29,584 bases of DNA from an uncultured Mogibacterium sp. Lineage in GTDB: Bacteria > Bacillota_A > Clostridia > Peptostreptococcales > Anaerovoracaceae. The DNA is taken from the NCBI RefSeq assembly GCF_938039775.1, contig NZ_CALHTQ010000030.1:1-29584 (forward strand), read 5' to 3'. A program made the translations under genes and the position numbers. The notes beneath the pieces are model-generated. The model was not told the DNA's origin, searched no databases, and saw only the letters and a list, made by a program, of their open reading frames with translations. Shown here piece after piece: positions 18,501 through 26,335 of the stretch (position 1 is its first letter; each line of letters opens with the position of its first letter).

Positions 18501-19017
18501 TGAAGGCTTTAACTGCAATCGCTTGTGGCCCTTTATTGATTCTAAGAGTCATAACCCAGAAGTTCTTTTTCTTAGTATCTTTAATCTCCATCTCGAAGAC
18601 ATTACCAGTGACTGCTACCTTTGTACGTGCACCAGAAATCTCAGCAAGATTGTCATATGACGTCTCAGCCATAGTAATCCTCTTGCCTAGAATAATCCCA
18701 TTATTGCTCGTTTTGGGCTTCTCGAGGGGCTTTATAGTTACTCCTGATGTAGATTGTTTGTTGTCACCGTAGCTCTCATCATAAAAATAATTAAACTTTA
18801 CATCGTTAATATTTCCAAGTGACTTTATAAGCCTCTCTCTCATCACACGTTCTAGACGCGGCTTCACGTCGAAATTTACGAGCACGTCTAATTCAAGAAC
18901 TAGTCCTGCGCTATCTAGAGAAATATTTTTAAAAGACAAGGTTAGCTCATCTGCTGGTTTTCCAACAGACTCACTAGCCTCATCAGGAGTAAGTATTCCA
19001 TTCGGTACTTCAATCAT
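15556..19017 (-). CDS. polC: DNA polymerase III PolC-type, lacking the DnaQ-like exonuclease domain
   Basis: PolC is the main replicative polymerase of Firmicutes. This one has 1153 residues against about 1440 for B. subtilis PolC. In order: a short N-terminal region (1-105), an OB-fold domain (about 108-215), and a continuous PHP domain (230-470) with HAH (235-237), TDH (267-269), YGMEG (296-300) and TDSH (451-454). The polymerase core follows with zinc cysteines 623, 626, 649 and 652 and the catalytic PDIDLNF (677-683). The C-terminal end AQVSIFEM resembles a beta-clamp-binding motif. Between YGMEG and TYHIILIAKN, where PolC normally carries the inserted 3'-5' exonuclease, there is only a linker of about 20 residues. 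No exonuclease motif (DxETTG type) is present anywhere. GGAG precedes the ATG. The frame cannot extend upstream because the ispG TAA lies in it. Confidence 0.97.
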   Translation of the reverse strand: MIEVPNGILTPDEASESVGKPADELTLSFKNISLDSAGLVLELDVLVNFDVKPRLERVMRERLIKSLGNINDVKFNYFYDESYGDNKQSTSGVTIKPLEKPKTSNNGIILGKRITMAETSYDNLAEISGARTKVAVTGNVFEMEIKDTKKKNFWVMTLRINKGPQAIAVKAFIKSKQDYDNVIESISKGEEIIAQGDIRYDEYIHENVMIANSINKAVKHTRKETYEGQKRVELHAHTRMSENDGFNDVEKMVKQAADWGQPAIAITDHGVVQSFPDAANTAKKLAKNGKNIKILYGMEGYLYPDDDAYDENGNINLSKKRNTYHIILIAKNLTGLKNLYKIVSYTHIDYFYRRPQLPRKVLDKYKEGLIIGSACEAGEVFQAVLKGASDDELLKIASYYDYLEIQPLGNNHFLINSDRYPHVTSKQDLIDMNMKIVEIGDKLGKPVVATTDSHYPDKESAIYRNIVMSMVGFNDTNSNSLYLRTTAEMLKEFEYLGNRAKEIVIDNTNLIASMTEEFQPVPDEKCPPSIEGADETLRKSCYDRAKSIYGDPIPERVLERLDTELNSIISNGYAVMYVAAQLLVEKSNKDGYLVGSRGSVGSSFAATMAGITEVNPLEPHYICPKCHNLKFTEHLDKYDTGFDMPDRVCEKCGTDMDKNGLNIPFATFLGFNGDKEPDIDLNFAGEYQPVAHKFVGEIFGEENIFKAGTVATIAEKTAFGYVKKYEENTGKKFSNSEELILANGCTGTKRTTGQHPGGIIVVPADREIFEFCPVQKPANNRDAEFITTHFDYHKIDKNLLKLDILGHDVPQMIRHLQDMTGVDPLGIDIADKKTLSIFTSIDALNIVDPDEYDFKHGTYGIPEFGTNFTRGMLDAIKPQTISALIKISGFSHGTDVWTNNAEDLIKNKIATIDELISCRDDIMNYLMIRGVDKSNAFKIMEDVRKNKELKQEELDIMKEHGVPDWYVESCRTLKYLFPRAHAAAYVMMALRMAWFKVYYPSAFYCAWLSTKIDNFDVNVARGGVEAAKIALNSLNSEDDDTSAAKKKELKVVYEVIYELLSRGCEFSLPELGVSDPCMFNVVDDKIKIPFMAVSGVGRSAAISLAEAYKEGPFLSIDEVQRKTKLSSTNIEDLKACGVFDNLPNSAQVSIFEM

Positions 19018-19020
19018 CGA

Positions 19021-20115
19021 TTAATTGTCTCCATCAATGTAGTTATTCTTTGTCGTGTCCTTAGCCACTATGTCTATGAGCGTAGGAATTAGCTCTTCTT
19101 CGGACACCTTTGCTATTATCTCTCCATGTGCAAACACAAGGCCTTCCTTGTTGCCTCCTGCGATTCCGTAGTCAGCCTCTCTAGATTCGCCAGGTCCATT
19201 TACAACACATCCCATGACTGCAATTTTAAGTGGCTTTAGACCAAGTGTAGCACGTCTGTCACCTATCTCTCTTAGGCTTTCTTCAGCTTCATTAGCCATA
19301 TCGATTAAGTTGACCTCAGTTCTGCCGCAGGTCGGACAAGAAACTATCTCTATACTTTTATCTCGGAGTCCCACGCTCTCGAGAATTTTGCGTCCAAATA
19401 TAACTTCATTTACAGGATCATCCGTCAGTGAAACACGGAGAGTGTCTCCAACACCCGCAAGTAGCAGTGAGCCGATACCTACTGCGGACTTAAGTCGTCC
19501 ATTTTCTGGAGTACCCGACTCGGTTATCCCGATATGAAGAGGATGATCAGTCATCTCTTTAACTAGCATGTGAGCATCATAATTCATCTTAACATTAGAT
19601 GATTTTATCGACAGTACTAGATCGTCAAAACCCATGCGCTCAATCTTTTCTAAAGTATCTATAGCACTCTCAGCAAGGGCAGCAGCTGTTACCCCTCCAT
19701 GTTTTGCTATAAGCTTTTTATCTAGCGAGCCAGAGTTAACTCCTACGCGAATCGGAATCCCTTTATTGCTAGCAGCCTCAACTACCTTTGCCACCTTATC
19801 ATCACTACCGATATTTCCAGGATTTATTCTGATTTTATCAGCTCCAGCCTCTATCGCAGCAAGTGCCAACTTGTAATTAAAGTGTATATCAGCTACGAGT
19901 GGCATATCAGTTTTCTGGCGCACTAACGCAAATGACTTTGCTGCCGCTTCATCAGGAATTGCAACTCTCACTATGTCACAGCCTGAAGCTTCAAGTGCAT
20001 TAATCTGAGCCAGCAGCTTCTCGCTATCTCTTGTATCTACATTAGTCATCGACTGAATCGATACTGGCGCCCCTCCACCAATAAGGATCCTGCCACATTT
20101 AACCTGTTTAGTCAT
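19021..20115 (-). CDS. ispG: 4-hydroxy-3-methylbut-2-en-1-yl diphosphate synthase
   Basis: IspG (GcpE) is the iron-sulfur enzyme that converts MEcPP to HMBPP, the penultimate step of the MEP isoprenoid pathway. The 364-residue protein has VSIQSMTNVDTRD at the N-terminal TIM-barrel and the C-terminal [4Fe-4S] domain. The cluster ligands are C260 and C263 (SCPTCGR) and C303 (MGCVVNGPGE), with E310, the likely fourth ligand. It lies in the same block as dxr. The TAA stop is followed by one codon and then the polC ATG in the same frame. Confidence 0.97.
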   Translation of the reverse strand: MTKQVKCGRILIGGGAPVSIQSMTNVDTRDSEKLLAQINALEASGCDIVRVAIPDEAAAKSFALVRQKTDMPLVADIHFNYKLALAAIEAGADKIRINPGNIGSDDKVAKVVEAASNKGIPIRVGVNSGSLDKKLIAKHGGVTAAALAESAIDTLEKIERMGFDDLVLSIKSSNVKMNYDAHMLVKEMTDHPLHIGITESGTPENGRLKSAVGIGSLLLAGVGDTLRVSLTDDPVNEVIFGRKILESVGLRDKSIEIVSCPTCGRTEVNLIDMANEAEESLREIGDRRATLGLKPLKIAVMGCVVNGPGESREADYGIAGGNKEGLVFAHGEIIAKVSEEELIPTLIDIVAKDTTKNNYIDGDN

Positions 20116-20134
20116 TTTATTACCTACCTATAAA

Positions 20135-21154
20135 TTAATGCCCTAGCAATCTCATCAAATCCTGCCACGTGATAAACACGAACAGCGATATAAGCACTGC
20201 AAAACCTACTAGATGCATATACCCTTCGGCCTTAGCGGAAATCATATTCCCCGTGACTTTTCTGGCTATCACAAATATAATTCTACCACCATCGAGTGCA
20301 GGAAACGGCAGAAGATTTACTATTGCCATATTAAGACTAATTATGGCTACAAGATACAGATACGATAGTATCCCCGTATGAGCAGTCTTGCTAACTAGAC
20401 CAGCCATTCCTACAGGACCAGTTACACTATCTTTAGAGAGCCCCTTGTGTGCCATCTGCTTAAGCGCACCTATCATCTGGCTATTCAGTCGCCATGTAAC
20501 CTTAACACCCTGTCCTGTACATAAAAACACGTTATGTGACGCTCTAGAAACTATTCCAATTACGAGTCTTCCGTCCTTATCCTTCTTAGGCGTAATGATA
20601 AAGGTATGTTCCTTTCCATCACGGTTTACCACAACTTCCATGTTTTTCCCATTAGCATTCTTTGAAATTGCTGTCACGGTATCTGCCCATGAAGAAGAGT
20701 TTTTTCCGTCTATAGAGATGATTTCATCTCCAGCAAAAATGCCAACTGCTGCTGCCGGAGAGTCTGGTAATACTTTATCTAAGGTGTTAGTCGGAACACC
20801 CACATAAATGGTAATTATTATCATCAGAATAAGTGCAACAAGCACGTTAACTGCCGCACCTGAGGCTAAAACAATTAGTCTTTGCCATGCTGGTTTATTG
20901 TTAAAAGCACCTTCTTCGTCACTTTCCTCGTTTTCTGCTTCCATTGAACAGAATCCACCGATAGGGATTGCCCTTATGGAGTATTTAGTTTCTCCTCTAT
21001 CCTTGCTAGCGATAAGTGGTCCCATGCCAATCGCAAACTCATTCACCTTGATACGAAAAAGCTTAGCAGTTATCAGATGTCCGAACTCATGAGGAATTGT
21101 AATTATCATGAGCATCAATATTGTCAAAATTACGGTTAATATCATACTTGTCAC
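20135..21154 (-). CDS. rseP: Site-2 intramembrane zinc metalloprotease RseP/RasP
   Basis: RseP/RasP cleaves anti-sigma factors and other single-pass proteins inside the membrane. The 339-residue protein has HEFGH (22-26) in the first membrane helix and a PDZ domain (about 120-195, with FAGDEIISIDG). LLPFPALDGGR (282-292) carries the third zinc ligand, Asp289. The hydrophobic segments at about 3-20, 94-120, 265-285 and 312-330 fit the family topology. The start is uncertain. The GTG at 21154 lies two bases after the dxr stop, and an ATG at 21145 is also possible. Neither has a clear ribosome site, so translation is probably coupled to dxr. Confidence 0.95.
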   Translation of the reverse strand: MTSMILTVILTILMLMIITIPHEFGHLITAKLFRIKVNEFAIGMGPLIASKDRGETKYSIRAIPIGGFCSMEAENEESDEEGAFNNKPAWQRLIVLASGAAVNVLVALILMIIITIYVGVPTNTLDKVLPDSPAAAVGIFAGDEIISIDGKNSSSWADTVTAISKNANGKNMEVVVNRDGKEHTFIITPKKDKDGRLVIGIVSRASHNVFLCTGQGVKVTWRLNSQMIGALKQMAHKGLSKDSVTGPVGMAGLVSKTAHTGILSYLYLVAIISLNMAIVNLLPFPALDGGRIIFVIARKVTGNMISAKAEGYMHLVGFAVLISLFVFITWQDLMRLLGH

Positions 21155-21156
21155 AT

Positions 21157-22305
21157 TTATCTAAAGAGCTCTCTTGCCTTTGCTCTGGATTCCTTATCAA
21201 TCTCTAAAATATCTTCAATAGTTGTTGGTTCTACCGACTTATGTTCATCCATCAGCCTACGCAGTGACCTCTGTATGTCGAGAAACTCTATCTTGTTCTC
21301 GAGTATCATCGACACAAGTTCCTCATTAGCACTATTTAGAAGAATAGGATAGCTTCTGCCATTTTCGATAGCTTCGTATGCCATCGAAAGACATTCGAAG
21401 GTCTCTGTGTCAGGCTTCTCAAAATGAAGATTTGCCCCGTCCTCGAACATATTTAGACTCTTGCCATCATAATGAAGTCTGTCAGGATAACCTAGTGCAA
21501 GGCTTATCGGTATTCTCATGTCTGGTAAACCAAGCTGGGCAATGATAGAGGTATCATCAAACTCGACCATAGAATGGACTATACTCTCTGGATGTACATG
21601 AACATCTATCTTCGAAGGTTCAATATCAAAGAGCCATTTCGCCTCGATGACTTCGAGCCCTTTGTTCATCATAGTAGCTGAGTCGATAGTAATCTTGCGC
21701 CCCATACTCCACTTTGGATGATTTAGCGCTTCTTTAAGCGAAACTCTTTCGAGTTGTTCTATGGAATATCCTCTAAAAGGTCCTCCTGATGCAGTGAGCA
21801 AAATTCTTCTTACTTTTCTATCATGATTTCCCTCTAGACACTGAAAAATTGCACTATGCTCACTGTCTACTGGAAGAATTTTAACACCCTTCTGTGCCGC
21901 CATGTCCATAATCAGATTTCCGCCAGCAACTAATGTCTCCTTGTTAGCGAGAGCAATATCCTTACCACTCAAAATCGCTTCATAAGTGGGTGCCATACCG
22001 CTTATACCTATCAAAGCGTTTAATACGATATCAGCATCCATTTTCGCAATCTCTCTTAATCCTGCATCACCAATATTTACTTCAATAGCAGGAAAAGCCG
22101 CACTTACTTGTGCGGCTGCTTCTTCATTTCCAACGCATACAGCCTCAGGCTCAAATTCCTGAATCTGTTTTATCAGATTTTCTATCCTGTTTTTGCAAGT
22201 CAGCGCCACAACCTTAAATTTATCAGGATTCTCTCTGACTATATCCAAGGTCTGAGTTCCTATAGAACCCGTACTACCTAGCAAAATAATTCTCTTAATT
22301 CCCAT
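21157..22305 (-). CDS. dxr: 1-deoxy-D-xylulose-5-phosphate reductoisomerase
   Basis: Dxr (IspC) makes MEP from DXP with NADPH. The 382-residue protein has the nucleotide-binding GSTGSIG (10-16), LANKETLVAGG (119-129), and the metal-binding ILPVDSEHSAIFQ (143-155, acidic residues D147 and E149). The active-site loop TASGGPFR and the conserved NHPKWSMGRKITIDSATMMNK region follow. GGAG precedes the ATG. The gene lies 14 bases after cdsA. Together with ispG it shows that this organism uses the MEP route to isoprenoids. Confidence 0.98.
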   Translation of the reverse strand: MGIKRIILLGSTGSIGTQTLDIVRENPDKFKVVALTCKNRIENLIKQIQEFEPEAVCVGNEEAAAQVSAAFPAIEVNIGDAGLREIAKMDADIVLNALIGISGMAPTYEAILSGKDIALANKETLVAGGNLIMDMAAQKGVKILPVDSEHSAIFQCLEGNHDRKVRRILLTASGGPFRGYSIEQLERVSLKEALNHPKWSMGRKITIDSATMMNKGLEVIEAKWLFDIEPSKIDVHVHPESIVHSMVEFDDTSIIAQLGLPDMRIPISLALGYPDRLHYDGKSLNMFEDGANLHFEKPDTETFECLSMAYEAIENGRSYPILLNSANEELVSMILENKIEFLDIQRSLRRLMDEHKSVEPTTIEDILEIDKESRAKARELFR

Positions 22306-22319
22306 TTATCTCTCCACCC

Positions 22320-23102
22320 TTATCGAATGAAAAACACCATAAAATAATACACGAAAGGCGCTACAAAGATAACACTATCAAATCTATCAAGTATTCCTCC
22401 GTGTCCAGGTATTAGTTTGCCATAGTCTTTGATTCCCATCTGTCTCTTAAATGCGGAAGCTGTAAGGTCTCCAGCCATTGAGACTGCACCACCAAGTACT
22501 CCAAGTATAGCGCATTGTACAACAATTTCAGGCATAACAAAATGTCCAAATAGTGCTGCAAATACTGAGGCACCTACCAGTCCTCCTATAGCGCCTTCGA
22601 TAGTCTTCTTAGGACTAAGGTTAGGTGCCATCTTGTGCTTTCCTATTGCCATACCCGTGAAATAAGCCATTATATCCGCTCCAAAGGCAGCAATCAGTAC
22701 CAGCCAAGTAAGATATCTATGTCTCGAAGCATCAATCAATACTATAAAATAAGGAAAAAGCACAACGTATACTATACCTGCTAGCGTTGCAATTGAATCA
22801 CTAATGCCACGGTGCTTAATATCCCATCCATAGACGAGACTCGCCATGACCGATACTACAAGCCATACTCCCACAAAATCCGAAACATTACCTAGTATAA
22901 GGTAGCCCGCATATAAAATCACTGCCATTGCAATAGCAATTTTACGCGATGGTCTAATGTCACATGCGTTGAATCCATCAAAGAATTCCTTTACTCCGAT
23001 AGCTGAAATCAGAAGTGCAGCCCCAACGAGCCAAATCCCTCCAAAATACAGCACCGCAAGAAGTGGCAACATCACTAATGCTGAGATAATTCTAGTCTTC
23101 AT
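22320..23102 (-). CDS. cdsA: Phosphatidate cytidylyltransferase (CDP-diglyceride synthase)
   Basis: CdsA makes CDP-diacylglycerol from phosphatidic acid and CTP, the branch point of phospholipid synthesis. The 260-residue integral membrane protein has about seven or eight hydrophobic segments. It carries the family signature at the C-terminus: SAFKRQMGIKDYGKLIPGHG (216-235), then GILDRFDS (236-243) with the conserved aspartates. Its ATG overlaps the uppS stop codon by one base (TAATG), so the two are translationally coupled. Confidence 0.97.
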   Translation of the reverse strand: MKTRIISALVMLPLLAVLYFGGIWLVGAALLISAIGVKEFFDGFNACDIRPSRKIAIAMAVILYAGYLILGNVSDFVGVWLVVSVMASLVYGWDIKHRGISDSIATLAGIVYVVLFPYFIVLIDASRHRYLTWLVLIAAFGADIMAYFTGMAIGKHKMAPNLSPKKTIEGAIGGLVGASVFAALFGHFVMPEIVVQCAILGVLGGAVSMAGDLTASAFKRQMGIKDYGKLIPGHGGILDRFDSVIFVAPFVYYFMVFFIR

Positions 23103-23845
23103 TACTTATCTTCCTTCTCTCTTCCACCAAAGCGTCTCTTTCGATACGAGAACTTCTCAATCATCTCTGTAAATTCTTCTGGCGAATAATCTGGCCACAG
23201 TGTATCCGTGAACATCATCTCGCTATAGGCAGCCTGCCATATCAAGAAATTTGACAGTCTCTCCTCACCACTAGTTCTAATGATTAAATCTGGATCAGGA
23301 ACATTCTTGTGGAACACTCCTGTATAAAGGTGATTTGACACTTCGTCCTCCGTCACATCAACCGATACACCCTCATCCGCCATAGCCTGTCGATCAATTA
23401 TAATCTCATTAATAGCTCTGACAATTTCATCTCTGCCACCGTAGTTTAGCGCTATGTTAAACACAAGTCCATCATTTTCCTTCGTTTTCTCAACAAGTTT
23501 ATCTATAGCTCTAACAGAATCTACCGGTAGCATATTATAGTCACCAAGTATATTGATTCGAACATTATTTTCAATCAGTTCCTTGAGCTCAGAATCAACG
23601 TATTTGATAATGAGCTTAAATATACCCGAAACCTCTTCCGTGCTACGCTTCCAATTTTCAGTAGAAAAAGCATATACGGTCAGATACTTAATTCCGATAT
23701 TAGAAGCTGTGATAACTATCTGCTTCATCGCCTGCATGCCTGCATTATGCCCAAATAGACGTGGTCTGTTCTTGAGCTTTGCCCAACGACCGTTGCCATC
23801 CATTATAACTGCTACATGCGTAGGTAATTTCTTAATCTCTGACAT
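23102..23845 (-). CDS. uppS: Isoprenyl transferase (undecaprenyl diphosphate synthase)
   Basis: UppS elongates farnesyl diphosphate to undecaprenyl diphosphate, the lipid carrier for cell-wall synthesis. The 247-residue protein has MDGNGRWAK (15-23) with the catalytic D16. It also has the AFSTENWKR segment (59-67), and IIRTSGEERLSNF (188-200) with substrate-binding arginines R190 and R196. Its products depend on the dxr and ispG pathway encoded downstream. A ribosome site (GAGG) lies between the frr terminator and the ATG. No separate promoter is convincing. Confidence 0.97.
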   Translation of the reverse strand: MSEIKKLPTHVAVIMDGNGRWAKLKNRPRLFGHNAGMQAMKQIVITASNIGIKYLTVYAFSTENWKRSTEEVSGIFKLIIKYVDSELKELIENNVRINILGDYNMLPVDSVRAIDKLVEKTKENDGLVFNIALNYGGRDEIVRAINEIIIDRQAMADEGVSVDVTEDEVSNHLYTGVFHKNVPDPDLIIRTSGEERLSNFLIWQAAYSEMMFTDTLWPDYSPEEFTEMIEKFSYRKRRFGGREKEDK

Positions 23846-23858
23846 CCTATAACCTCAT

Positions 23859-23889
23859 AAAAAGCAAACGTGACCTAGGCCACGTTCGC
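23859..23889 (-). terminator. Intrinsic terminator after frr
   Basis: On the minus strand a GC-rich stem (GCGAACGTGGCC ... GGTCACGTTTGC, with two G-U pairs) is followed by TTTTT. It starts six bases after the frr stop codon and ends just before the uppS ribosome site. It is a well-formed rho-independent terminator. Confidence 0.85.
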
Positions 23890-23895
23890 TAAGAA

Positions 23896-24444
23896 TTATA
23901 CTTCCATTACTTCTTTGTTCTTGTTCTCAATAATAGTGTCAATTTCCTTAACAGCCTTATCGATTTTCTTCTGAACCCTATCTAGTTCGTTCTTGCAATC
24001 ATCTTCAGTGATTTCGTGTGCCTTCTCCTGCTTCTTGAGCTCATCATTCTCTTCACGTCTGATATTACGTACTGCAACCTTTGCGTCCTCACCAAACTTC
24101 TTAACGTGTTTAATAAGCTCCTTACGTCTTTCCTCCGTTAGCTGAGGAATCGAAAGTCTAATCACCTTTCCATCGTTGGACGGGTTAAGGCCTAGGTTTG
24201 CTTCATTAATAGCATGCTCAATATCGTTTATGGAGCTAGCGTCAAAAGGTGCAACCATGAGTGTACGCGGATCTGGTGTTGTAATGTTGGAAAGCGACTT
24301 TAGAGGAGTCGGTGTTCCATAATAACTTACCATTACCTTATCGAGAAGTGCTGGGTTAGCTCTTCCTGCTCTTACAGTGTTTAGGTTCTCTTTAAGAATG
24401 TTTTTAGTAACTTCAATCTTCTCTTCTAAGCTCTTCTTAGCCAT
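23896..24444 (-). CDS. frr: Ribosome recycling factor
   Basis: RRF splits post-termination ribosomes together with EF-G. The 182-residue protein has the family features NTVRAGRANPALLDKVMVSYYGTPTPL (here split around residues 18-44), then PFDASSINDIEHAI, and a helical C-terminal part with VRNIRREENDELKK. An upstream in-frame ATG at 24456 exists. However, the GGAGG that should serve as ribosome site lies between the two ATGs, so I place the start at 24444. The gene follows pyrH by about 60 bases and ends at a strong terminator. Confidence 0.96.
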   Translation of the reverse strand: MAKKSLEEKIEVTKNILKENLNTVRAGRANPALLDKVMVSYYGTPTPLKSLSNITTPDPRTLMVAPFDASSINDIEHAINEANLGLNPSNDGKVIRLSIPQLTEERRKELIKHVKKFGEDAKVAVRNIRREENDELKKQEKAHEITEDDCKNELDRVQKKIDKAVKEIDTIIENKNKEVMEV

Positions 24445-24503
24445 GATTTCCTCCATGATTAATATAATAAATTTTGAATAATGCCTAACTTAATGACGAG
24501 CCA

Positions 24504-25208
24504 CTACTCAACTAGAGTTCCTATGTTCTCACCATTTATCACCTTCATAAGTCCGCCTTCTTCAGCAAGCGCAAATACATACAGTTTAATAGAATTGTCT
24601 TTACATAGCGTTGCGGCAGTTAAATCCATAACTTTGAGATCCTTCTCAACGATATCCATATATGTGAGATGATCGTATCTAACAGCGCTAGGGTCTAACT
24701 TAGGATCAGCTGAATATACAGCGTCGATAGCCTTTGCCATTAGTATAACCTCAGCATTCATCTCAGCAGCTCTCAGCGCGGCCGTCGTGTCTGTCGAAAA
24801 GAATGGGCTTCCTGTTCCACCACCAAAGATTACTACCTTTCCTTCTTCTATGTAGTCAAGCGCCTTTCGTCTAGAATAGCCTTCGGCCATGTCTCTGATT
24901 TCAATTGCTGTCATAACCTTTGCTTCACAACCGATTGATAGTAGTGAATCCTGAAGAGCTAGGGCGTTCATAACTGTAGCTGACATGCCCATGTAATCGG
25001 CAGTTGCCCTATCAATGTTGCCTCCTGTTCTACCGCGGAAGAAATTACCTCCTCCAACTACAATAGCAACATCAACTCCATGCTCTCTGATTTCCTTAAT
25101 CTGCTTGGCAGTCTGAAGTGTGACATCTGGATTAACTCCAAACTTATCATCTCCAGCGAGCGCCTCACCGCTAAGTTTAATCAAGACTCTTTTGTACTTA
25201 ATACCCAT
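24504..25208 (-). CDS. pyrH: UMP kinase
   Basis: PyrH phosphorylates UMP to UDP and belongs to the amino-acid-kinase fold family. The 234-residue protein has KLSGEAL (11-17), [10 protein letters not shown] (51-60), [24 protein letters not shown] nucleotide-binding residues near 128-147, and [11 protein letters not shown] toward the end. AAGGAG lies a few bases before the ATG. It precedes frr, as in most bacteria, but the usual rpsB-tsf pair is not upstream; sppA is there instead. Confidence 0.98.
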   Translation of the reverse strand: MGIKYKRVLIKLSGEALAGDDKFGVNPDVTLQTAKQIKEIREHGVDVAIVVGGGNFFRGRTGGNIDRATADYMGMSATVMNALALQDSLLSIGCEAKVMTAIEIRDMAEGYSRRKALDYIEEGKVVIFGGGTGSPFFSTDTTAALRAAEMNAEVILMAKAIDAVYSADPKLDPSAVRYDHLTYMDIVEKDLKVMDLTAATLCKDNSIKLYVFALAEEGGLMKVINGENIGTLVE

Positions 25209-25226
25209 GATGTCTCCTTGTGATGT

Positions 25227-26255
25227 CTATTTTTTAATATCTGCTAGATACATAACCGTAAACTTGTTTCCATCTTTTGATAGCTCGATAAGCTGCTGAT
25301 ACTCAGCTGCCTTACCTGTGCTACTCTTAGACTGCACGAAATCCTGTAATAAATCATATACGCTTTCAGATTTCTCTGGAGCCATGAAATCAAAAGATAC
25401 ATCTTTCATACCTTTAAATGTTCTTACTGTCTTAAAGAAAGTCTCTTCGTTACAAACACCATCTATCAAGCCAAGTTTCTGAGCTTGTTTGGCTGAATAA
25501 ATTCGTCCATCAGCAATCTCTCTGACTCTATCCTCGGACATATTTCGACCCTTTGCAACGATTTTTACAAACTGATCATATGCTTCATCGATTAAACTCT
25601 GCATAATTTCGCGCTGTTCATCAGTTAGCTCGGTAGTCATGCTTCCCATCGCTTTGTTGCGTCCACTAGTAATCGTATTAGTCTTAATTCCAAGCTTATC
25701 TAGCAGACCTCTGACATCGTAAATAGTTCCTGTCTTAACTCCTATTGAGCCAGTCCATGTGTTACGATTCGCATAGATTTTGTCTCCTGCCATCGCAATA
25801 TAGTATCCACCAGATGCCGCCTGATCTTGGAAATAGAAATATACTGGGCGCTTTGTTTCTTTCTTATACTTCATCAGCTGCTCGTACAGTTCATCAGATG
25901 TATACACACTACCGCCTGGTGAGTTAACTCGTATAACAATTCCACTGTTCGAAGAATCATCGATTAAATCATTAATTGTATTCATCGTCCAGGTGTGATC
26001 ATATGTCGCCCGAGCGCTAGAATCACCGATTTCACCAACAACATCTAGAACGGCTACAGAGCCTCCACCAAACGAAGACCCTCCGCCTGAATAATCTAGT
26101 CGAGCACCACGAATAAATGCAAGTGATGTAAACACTATTCCCACAGTAAGTGTGAGCACAAGAACCGATATTAATACGATAAGCCATGATTCTTTGCGTT
26201 TAGCGGATGGATTGTTATTATATCCATTGCTGTTTCCCATGTTATTATCTCTCAT
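25227..26255 (-). CDS. sppA: Signal peptide peptidase SppA (membrane-anchored Ser/Lys protease)
   Basis: SppA degrades cleaved signal peptides in the membrane with a Ser-Lys dyad. The 342-residue protein has a short polar N-terminus, one membrane helix (about 24-46, WLIVLISVLVLTLTVGI...) and an extracytoplasmic catalytic domain. Landmarks are VNSPGGSVYTSDELY (110-124), the nucleophile Ser148 in QAASGGYYIA, TGSIGVKTG and the probable general base Lys201 in SGRNKAMGS. These match the short Gram-positive SppA type. An internal ATG five codons in is also possible. The gene lies 18 bases upstream of pyrH. The roughly 80-base gap on its 5' side is very AT-rich without a convincing promoter. Confidence 0.95.
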   Translation of the reverse strand: MRDNNMGNSNGYNNNPSAKRKESWLIVLISVLVLTLTVGIVFTSLAFIRGARLDYSGGGSSFGGGSVAVLDVVGEIGDSSARATYDHTWTMNTINDLIDDSSNSGIVIRVNSPGGSVYTSDELYEQLMKYKKETKRPVYFYFQDQAASGGYYIAMAGDKIYANRNTWTGSIGVKTGTIYDVRGLLDKLGIKTNTITSGRNKAMGSMTTELTDEQREIMQSLIDEAYDQFVKIVAKGRNMSEDRVREIADGRIYSAKQAQKLGLIDGVCNEETFFKTVRTFKGMKDVSFDFMAPEKSESVYDLLQDFVQSKSSTGKAAEYQQLIELSKDGNKFTVMYLADIKK

Positions 26256-26335
26256 TATTTAATCCCTATTATTTTCTCTATATTGATTTTTTCGCAAAAA
26301 TATACCTAGTCTTATGTTAGCAAATATCACATTTT

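Noticed and set aside
20388..20807. A 139-codon plus-strand reading frame opposite rseP
   Set aside because: It lies entirely antisense to a well-conserved gene, has low-complexity Ser/Pro/Thr composition and has no ribosome site.
23895..23900. A perfect TATAAT on the minus strand just before the frr terminator
   Set aside because: It consists of the last frr codons and stop. No -35 element lies at 16-18 bases and there is no TGn extension, so I do not call a uppS promoter there.
24445..24456. A four-residue longer start for frr
   Set aside because: The GGAGG ribosome site lies between the two ATGs, so only the downstream ATG at 24444 is correctly spaced.
26256..26335. An AT-rich gap upstream of sppA with TATATT and TTGCTA elements
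   Set aside because: The elements are only 13 bases apart and no better -35/-10 pair at 16-18 bases was found, so no promoter is claimed.
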